Positions 13,445 to 17,532 of a stretch of DNA of 17,532 bases are shown in pieces. Made by a program: the position numbers and the translations under genes. Source of the stretch: Eubacterium sp. UBA3782 (GTDB taxonomy: Bacteria; Bacillota; Clostridia; Lachnospirales; Lachnospiraceae); contig DFFG01000045.1 in the NCBI GenBank assembly GCA_002368795.1, positions 219 to 17,750 of the forward strand, given 5' to 3'. The notes beneath the pieces are model-generated. The model did not search any database. It was given only the letters and a program-made list of their open reading frames with translations, and had not been told where the DNA came from. The number at the start of each line of letters is the position of its first letter. Position 1 is the first letter of the stretch.

Positions 13445-13603
13445 TGCTCATCAGAAATTGAAGGACCGGTAACGATCCAGGGCTTTGGCAGTGCCTATCA
13501 CAAGAACGAAGAAAAATATAATCAGGAAAGTCATCTGACCTATCTTGGCCGGCTGCAGGCTGTGGTGCGTACAACTCACTCGGGGTGTCCCCCGCCTCTA
13601 TAG
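13445..13603 (+). pseudogene. C-terminal relic of a GH2 beta-galactosidase-type glycosidase
   Basis: One open frame reads SEIEGPVTIQGFGSAYHKNE (about 13451-13510), then EKYNQESHLTYLGRLQAVVR (to about 13570). This matches the end of large GH2 glycosidases, where a G-P-(V/A)-x-(L/I)-x-GFGSA stretch is followed by an acidic/aromatic segment and GRALAVVR. No upstream part of such a gene (normally over 700 residues) is present, and there is no start or ribosome binding site. The frame runs on into the family A repeat as TTHSGCPPPL and stops at TAG (13601-13603), inside hairpin H1. I read it as the 3' end of a deleted gene. Family assignment is from pattern memory and is moderately secure. Confidence 0.6.
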
Positions 13604-13634
13604 GCGGCAAGAACGCCGAGGCGTTCTTGAACAG
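13571..13634 (+). repeat. Family A dispersed repeat, short form
   Basis: Begins ACAACTCACTCGGGGTGTCC. H1 is CCGCCT (13592-13597)/AGGCGG (13602-13607); H4 is AAGAACGCC (13609-13617)/GGCGTTCTT (13620-13628). The leading 22 bases are identical to the partial copy at the right edge of the window (17511). It sits directly after the GH2 relic. Confidence 0.9.
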
Positions 13635-13758
13635 GAGAGTGCGGCAAGGCACGCATCTGTTTCTCTGCAGATGGGATGACCGATACAGTTGTGGAGCTGG
13701 AAGTAAAATGATACCGCCATGGAGCTGGCAGCTATCGACAACTGATCAGCAGAGCATG

Positions 13759-13794
13759 AAAAACCCCTCAGCGATATGACGCTGAGGGGCTTTT
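13759..13794. terminator. Bidirectional terminator of the NSS transporter gene
   Basis: CCCCTCAGCG (13764-13773) and CGCTGAGGGG (13780-13789) form a perfect 10-bp stem with a 6-nt loop. A five-base T run follows immediately on the minus strand, which is the direction of the transporter gene ending at 13875; TTTT follows on the plus strand after one C. Confidence 0.9.
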
Positions 13795-13874
13795 CTGTGC
13801 CTTATACGGCAGATATCTTTTTTCTTATGGGAGATGTAGGCCAAAACACAGGGCCACTGCAGCTGCTATCCTGA

Positions 13875-15242
13875 TCAGAAGTAGGAGACAACACCATATA
13901 CTGCCAGGAAGCAGACGATCACCGGCAGGATGTACTTGAAGTAGAACTTCAGCTTTGGCGTGATCTTCAGACCTTTTCCTGCATTGACCTCCTCGATGTA
14001 GTTGTCAAAGCCCCAACCATAACGGCTGGTGCAGAACAGGCAGAACAGCAGGGCGCCAAAGGGCAGGACCAGGTTGCTGACGTAGAAGTCCTCCAGATCC
14101 ATGATGCAGTTGCCCTCCTTGAGCGGCTGGAACGCACTCCAGACGTTGAAGCCAAGGGCGCAGGGCACAGAGCCGAGGGTGATGATGATGCCGGAGAAGG
14201 CCGAAGCCTGTTTTCTGGTCCAGCCGAAAAGATCCATGGAAAAGCTGATGTCGTTCTCAAATACGCCGACCATGGTGGACATGGCTGCGAAGTAGAGGAA
14301 CAGGAAGAACAGGCTTCCCCACAGACGTCCGCCGGGAATCTCCGCGAAAACTCTGGGAAGAGTCAGGAAGATCAGGCCGGTACCGCTGTCAGGAGCAATA
14401 TCAAAGGCAAAACACGCCGGGAAGATGATCAGGCCGGCCGTCAGCGCGACGACCGTATCCAGGATGACCACCAGGATCGACTCGCCTGCCAGGGAGTGTT
14501 CCTTGCTGATGTAGCTGCCAAAGATCATCATGCTGCCCATGCCAAGGCTCAGGGTAAAGAAGCTCTGGTTCAGCGCACTGTAGATGACCTTACCGATGCC
14601 GACCTCTCTGGCCTTGGACAGACTCGGCTGCAGATAGAAGCGGATGCCTTCGCCTGCGCCCGGAAGAGTCATGGCCCAGATGCCAAGGACGATCATAATC
14701 GCCAGAAGGCTGATCATCATGACTTTGGTGATCCGCTCTACGCCAGCCTCCAGGCCGGAGGAGCAGATGAGGACGGTTAGGACCATGGTGATCACCATGT
14801 AGGTCAGCATAATGCCGGGAGTTCCCATCATATTGCCAAAGGTGTCACCGATCAGTTCGGTCGTGGCGCCTACAAAGGTACCCTTCACCATCAGGACAAA
14901 GTAGTACAGGATCCATGCCGAGACGATGGAATAGAACATCAGGAGCACATAGTTGCCCACGATGGCAAAATAGCCAAAGATATGCCACTTCGTTCCCTTG
15001 GGTTCAAGCTTGCGCAGGGCGGGGAGGATGCTCTTTCCGGACGCACGGCCGATGGCATACTCCATGGTCATGATCGGCACGCCCAGGGCAACCAGACAGA
15101 TCACATAGATCAGCACAAAAAATCCGCCGCCGTTCTGGCCGGTCATGTAGGGAAAGCGCCATACATTGCCGATGCCGATCGCACAGCCAGCGGAGAGCAG
15201 GATAAAACCAAGCCTGCTTTTGAGTTTTTCTCTTGTTTCCAA
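13875..15242 (-). CDS. Sodium-dependent transporter, NSS (SNF) family
   Basis: A 455-residue membrane symporter of the neurotransmitter:sodium symporter family with 11 or 12 membrane segments, driving uptake of an amino acid or related compound with Na+. Diagnostic motifs: KSRLGFILLSAGCAIGIGNV then WRFPY (8-32) in segment 1, including the gating Arg R29; QNGGGFFVLIY (36-46); QSFFTLSLGMG (225-235) in segment 6; DIAPDSGTGLIFLTLP (280-295); and FAAMSTMVGVFEN (317-329) in segment 8, holding the Ser S321 that corresponds to a Na2-site region. The start codon is TTG (complement of 15240-15242), supported by GAGGG 9-10 nt upstream; the N-terminus then matches the family. Substrate is not predictable here, though bacterial members often carry Tyr, Trp or Leu. 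It appears monocistronic. Confidence 0.93.
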   Translation of the reverse strand: METREKLKSRLGFILLSAGCAIGIGNVWRFPYMTGQNGGGFFVLIYVICLVALGVPIMTMEYAIGRASGKSILPALRKLEPKGTKWHIFGYFAIVGNYVLLMFYSIVSAWILYYFVLMVKGTFVGATTELIGDTFGNMMGTPGIMLTYMVITMVLTVLICSSGLEAGVERITKVMMISLLAIMIVLGIWAMTLPGAGEGIRFYLQPSLSKAREVGIGKVIYSALNQSFFTLSLGMGSMMIFGSYISKEHSLAGESILVVILDTVVALTAGLIIFPACFAFDIAPDSGTGLIFLTLPRVFAEIPGGRLWGSLFFLFLYFAAMSTMVGVFENDISFSMDLFGWTRKQASAFSGIIITLGSVPCALGFNVWSAFQPLKEGNCIMDLEDFYVSNLVLPFGALLFCLFCTSRYGWGFDNYIEEVNAGKGLKITPKLKFYFKYILPVIVCFLAVYGVVSYF

Positions 15243-15263
15243 AACACATCCCTCGTTTCAAGT

Positions 15264-15293
15264 ATAATAACATGCCCTGCCAGTATAGCACAA
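15264..15293 (-). promoter_or_regulatory. Candidate promoter of the NSS transporter gene
   Basis: On the minus strand TTGTGC (15288-15293), an 18-bp spacer, and TATTAT (15264-15269). The leader would be very short (about 15-20 nt), just enough for the GAGGG site before the TTG start. Confidence 0.5.
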
Positions 15294-15406
15294 AACTAAG
15301 GCGGCAGGAACAAAAAACATAAATTTTTTCGGACAGGATCGTGTAAAAAGCCATAATCTGCAGTAAGAGGCTGACGGGGAAGAGAAGAAAAAAGAGATGA
15401 GAACCT

Positions 15407-15470
15407 GGAAAAAGAGAAAAAGGGAAGAAGAAAAAAGAAAAAAAGAAGAAAAGAAGAAAAGAAAAAGGGA
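15407..15470 (+). repeat. 64-nt uninterrupted purine tract
   Basis: Every base from 15407 to 15470 is A or G, built from repeats of GAAAAA, GAAGAAAA and similar; purine richness extends left to about 15376 with few interruptions. Non-coding. It lies upstream of the NSS transporter promoter. Confidence 0.9.
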
Positions 15471-15530
15471 TTGATCAGACAAAGGTGTAAAAAAGTGGGA
15501 ACTCACATCGGAAAAACAAGAAAAAGCAAG

Positions 15531-15662
15531 ATGCAGATGTGAATCCTGTCCGTGGCCGAAGCGTTGGGAGAGAAAAATACATCTGCATATCTCAAAAAGT
15601 ACAAGATGCAGATGTGAATCTTGATGTCAACCAAGGCGAGGGGAAGAAAAAACACATCTGCA
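15531..15662. repeat. Two tandem ~74-bp hairpin units
   Basis: ATGCAGATGT (15531-15540) pairs with ACATCTGCAT (15589-15598). The same arms recur at 15605-15614 and 15654-15662. Each unit is flanked by AAG or AGTAC-AAG. The loops (about 40-48 nt) are GA-rich and only partly similar, while the arms are conserved, which suggests the stem is what matters. Confidence 0.8.
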
Positions 15663-15734
15663 AATCCCCAGAAAAGTATAATTTATATATTTAAAACGGC
15701 AGGAAAGCCAGGGAGAATTTGATCAAAAAGTAAA

Positions 15735-16027
15735 ACATACGCAAGTTCATCTGTGGCAGAATGCGTATGCTTTTTTCAAGCGTGAGGGCAGAAAAAGTTT
15801 GATCAGATGGCAAGAAAAGCATACGCATCCGCCCAGAATAGCCGAGTGCGTATGCTTTTTTCAGCCTTAAAGGCAGAAAAAGTTTGATTAGATGGCAAGG
15901 AAAGCATACGCATCCGCCCAGAATAGCCAAGTGCGTATGCTTTTTTCAGCCTTAAAGGCAGAAAAAGTTTGATCAGATGGCAAGAAAAGCATACGCATCA
16001 GCCCTGAATGGCCGGGTGCGTATGCTT
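15735..16027. repeat. Four tandem ~85-bp units, each a terminator-like hairpin
   Basis: Arms CATACGCA/TGCGTATG in unit 1 (15736-15743, 15762-15769) and GCATACGCA/TGCGTATGC in units 2-4 (15819-15827 with 15847-15855; 15904-15912 with 15932-15940; 15989-15997 with 16017-16025). Units 1-3 end in TTTTTT on the plus strand; units 2-4 have an A/G-rich AAAG side that gives a T-tract on the minus strand. The linkers (AAAGTTTGATCAGATGGCAA type) are also conserved, so it is a tandem duplication. It would stop minus-strand transcription of the gene at 16119-17429 before the NSS gene. Confidence 0.9.
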
Positions 16028-16063
16028 TAGAATGCTGGAAGCCTGAGGGAAGTTTGATCAGTC

Positions 16064-16160
16064 TCCTTCGCCATCTTGTTTTGGTTGTCAGGTTCCTTCG
16101 CCGGTCTTGTTTTGGATGTCAGGCTCCGTCGCCGGTCTTGTTCTGGCTGTCAGCCTGGTT
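16064..16160. repeat. About 30-bp imperfect tandem repeat across the 3' end of the zinc-ribbon gene
   Basis: TCC(T/G)TCGCC...TCTTGTT(T/C)TGG..TGTCAG recurs at about 16064, 16094 and 16125 (spacings 30 and 31). The copy nearest the gene encodes the C-terminal QNKTGDGA and stop; the next two lie beyond the stop, in a shifted frame still readable as QNKTGEGT. The gene's tail was therefore duplicated. Confidence 0.7.
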
Positions 16161-17429
16161 CTGCCTTTCAACCTGGCTGTCCAGCTCATCTGTGCGCTCC
16201 TTGAGGGCCCGGTAGAATTTCTCTGGGTCGAGGGGAGGCAAACCATCCCGATAATCCTGCTCAGAATGATTGATATTGTCGATGTCGATGCAGTTTTTAT
16301 AGCCGCAGCGGGTGCATTTCCAGACGGGCAGATGGTCATCAAAGCCGGGCTGATCATTCAGGTAATCTTCGCAGCGGTCACAGTACCAGTCAATTCCTGG
16401 GAAGCGCCGGTCCAGGTCATCTCCTTCATAGTAGTAGGATTCATAGGTGCCTTCCAGGAGAGAGGAATCGTATGATGTGTCCGGATCATAGAGATCATCA
16501 TCCAGGTTTTTTGGTTCTTCTGTCAGCCATTCTTCGCTCAATCCTTCTTGACTCAGTCCTTCTTCGTTCGATCCTCCTAAGCTTAATGCTTCTTCTTTCA
16601 ATCCTTTTTTGGTCATCTCGTCTTTGGTTAACCTTGCGCCCATATCCTCTTCATCCGGATCCTCCCACAGATCTTCCTCATCCGGCACTTCGTCCTGCGC
16701 TCTGGCCAGATTAAAGTCACTGGTGTATACGGCCAGCAGCTGCCAGATCTGGTTTCGCAGGAGGGAGCCTAGAAGTATCCAGGCATAGGCGATGGCCATG
16801 TGAAGGACGTCCTGGGCTTCCAGCTGCTGCACGATGCATTCCAGAAGGCGGTCTGCGACGGCAGGCTCTATGGGGAAGAGGGTGTCCGCATCATCGGCAA
16901 TGGCAGATGCGTCTTTCTCAGACGTGCCACGATAGCGATCGGCACAGGCTTCCAGAAAATCGGCGAGCCCGGACAGGAAGCGCTCCCACTTCTTGCTATC
17001 AAAGGTGAGCATGAGGTTTCCGATGTAGCCGACCAGGTTCAGAACCTGCTGCTGGTCAGCGGCCAGTGCCCTGGCGATGCGGCGCTGGATGAGGGAGGCA
17101 TTTTTGCGTTCCTTTTCCAGTCCTGAGCGTGCTGAACCATAAAGTCTGGATATGATCTGGTTCACCCGGTCGCTGCCGGAGGTGTACCAGGAGCCGCGAT
17201 ACCGGACGGCGTGAATATACAGATCATCCTCATGAAATTCCGCCGCCTGCTTCGTCTGCCCGTCTGATGGGATCTCGCAGAGCAGCAGACCGGGGAAGAA
17301 GAGATCCAGCAGATCGATCTGCTTGGGCACCGGCCCGTCATCCGCGCAGCGCATCAGATGTTCCGCTGCAGGGCCAAAGCGGAAGTCCGTCCAATCCTGC
17401 CTGTCTGTCAGTTGATTGTTGGGTTTCAT
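16119..17429 (-). CDS. Unrecognised acidic protein with C-terminal zinc ribbon
   Basis: A 436-residue protein with no signal peptide or clear membrane segment. Residues 1-240 are mostly helical in appearance, with no family I can name (for example FRFGPAAEHLMRCADD, and SLIQRRIARALAADQQQVLN in the middle). Residues about 250-345 are acidic low-complexity, including eight five-residue repeats of L-S-x-E-E/G type (codons 16515-16634). Residues 350-375 form a four-Cys zinc ribbon: CDRC (350-353) and CTRC (372-375), with a YLNDQPGF spacer common in small Firmicute zinc-ribbon proteins. The C-terminus is polar (ERQNQADSQNKTGDGA). Start: ATG at 17429 is chosen; an in-frame TTG at 17435 has better spacing to AAAGG and could be the true start. 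Function unknown; the ribbon suggests protein or nucleic acid contact. Confidence 0.75.
   Translation of the reverse strand: MKPNNQLTDRQDWTDFRFGPAAEHLMRCADDGPVPKQIDLLDLFFPGLLLCEIPSDGQTKQAAEFHEDDLYIHAVRYRGSWYTSGSDRVNQIISRLYGSARSGLEKERKNASLIQRRIARALAADQQQVLNLVGYIGNLMLTFDSKKWERFLSGLADFLEACADRYRGTSEKDASAIADDADTLFPIEPAVADRLLECIVQQLEAQDVLHMAIAYAWILLGSLLRNQIWQLLAVYTSDFNLARAQDEVPDEEDLWEDPDEEDMGARLTKDEMTKKGLKEEALSLGGSNEEGLSQEGLSEEWLTEEPKNLDDDLYDPDTSYDSSLLEGTYESYYYEGDDLDRRFPGIDWYCDRCEDYLNDQPGFDDHLPVWKCTRCGYKNCIDIDNINHSEQDYRDGLPPLDPEKFYRALKERTDELDSQVERQNQADSQNKTGDGA
16515..16634 (-). repeat. 15-bp coding repeat, eight units
   Basis: Consecutive 15-bp units of the type TTCTTCGCTCAATCC from 16515 to 16634, translated on the minus strand as pentapeptides such as LSEEW, LSQEG, SNEEG, LKEEA. 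The reading frame is kept throughout, showing selection or simple in-frame expansion inside the gene at 16119-17429. Confidence 0.75.
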
Positions 17430-17446
17430 AAGCAATACCAACCTTT

Positions 17447-17508
17447 CTATCTTTTTTCATTATAGGACAGGATTTTTTTGCGAGCCATAGCTGCAGGAAA
17501 AAAGATAG
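17447..17508 (-). promoter_or_regulatory. Promoter of the zinc-ribbon gene framed by a 12-bp inverted repeat
   Basis: On the minus strand a perfect -10 TATAAT (complement of 17459-17464) lies between exact inverted copies CTATCTTTTTTC (17447-17458) and GAAAAAAGATAG (17497-17508). The -35 position is weak. The downstream arm covers the expected transcription start. This arrangement could be a looped operator; the upstream arm abuts the family A repeat. Confidence 0.6.
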
Positions 17509-17510
17509 AT

Positions 17511-17532
17511 ACAACTCACTCGGGGTGTCCCC
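17511..17532 (+). repeat. Family A dispersed repeat, left end only (cut by window edge)
   Basis: ACAACTCACTCGGGGTGTCC followed by CC. Identical over all 22 bases to the start of the copy at 13571. The window's first base resumes almost where this copy stops, within the CCCGCC of hairpin H1. Confidence 0.85.

Noticed and set aside
13434..13652. 72-codon minus-strand frame containing FKNASAFLPPIEAGDT
   Set aside because: This is the reverse reading of the family A repeat plus the antisense of the GH2 relic; no start signal.
15004..15354. 116-codon minus-strand frame upstream of and overlapping the NSS gene
   Set aside because: It overlaps the conserved first segments of the transporter in a different frame and its own product is Cys/His/Arg-rich nonsense.
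15735..16027. Possible CRISPR or spacer array with 85-bp units
   Set aside because: Both arms and linkers are conserved between units, so it is a tandem duplication of a terminator-like hairpin.

Overview
The window looks like a chromosomal contig from a Firmicute of the class Clostridia, most likely Lachnospiraceae-like. Support: strong AGGAGG-type ribosome binding sites, sigma-A-like promoters, occasional TTG starts, a moderately GC-rich composition, and typical gut-clostridial families (PucR regulator, split sugar ABC operon, GH13 alpha-glucosidase, NSS symporter). The taxon is inferred from style, not from a marker gene. Both ends of the window lie inside copies of the same dispersed palindromic repeat, so it may be a contig bounded by repeats.

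Layout, left to right. (1) 1-158: long form of dispersed repeat family A. (2) 449-1585: nagA, N-acetylglucosamine-6-phosphate deacetylase, followed by a terminator and a bidirectional palindromic element (family B, 1949-2032). (3) 2123-3679 (-): PucR-family regulator. (4) 3965-4954: UroD/MtaA-like corrinoid methyltransferase homologue. (5) 5318-5941: Pr6Pr-type membrane protein with a short family A copy starting at the base after its stop codon. (6) 6313-11924: sugar uptake and breakdown locus. A lipoprotein binding protein (-) is divergent from two permeases (+), followed by a GH13 oligo-1,6-glucosidase-like enzyme; no ATPase gene is present. (7) 11957-12263: tandem family B array. (8) 12474-13163 (-): SGNH/GDSL esterase. 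(9) 13445-13603: C-terminal relic of a GH2 beta-galactosidase-type gene ending inside another family A copy. (10) 13875-15242 (-): sodium-dependent NSS transporter with a TTG start. (11) 15243-16118: repeat-rich non-coding stretch with a polypurine tract and two tandem hairpin arrays. (12) 16119-17429 (-): unrecognised acidic protein with a zinc ribbon, a pentapeptide repeat and a promoter framed by a 12-bp inverted repeat.

How it works together. The clearest module is the carbohydrate locus: the binding protein captures an oligosaccharide, the MsmF/MsmG-type permeases import it using an ATPase encoded elsewhere, and the GH13 enzyme hydrolyses it in the cytoplasm. The catalytic Asp is followed by Val, which points to alpha-1,6 linkages. 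nagA handles amino-sugar phosphate. The other genes look like unrelated neighbours.

The most unusual property is in the intergenic DNA. Two dispersed palindromic families and at least six local tandem arrays (periods 12, 12, 37, about 74, about 85 and about 90 bp) fill the gene ends, and many of them double as intrinsic terminators. No transposase or other mobility gene is visible.
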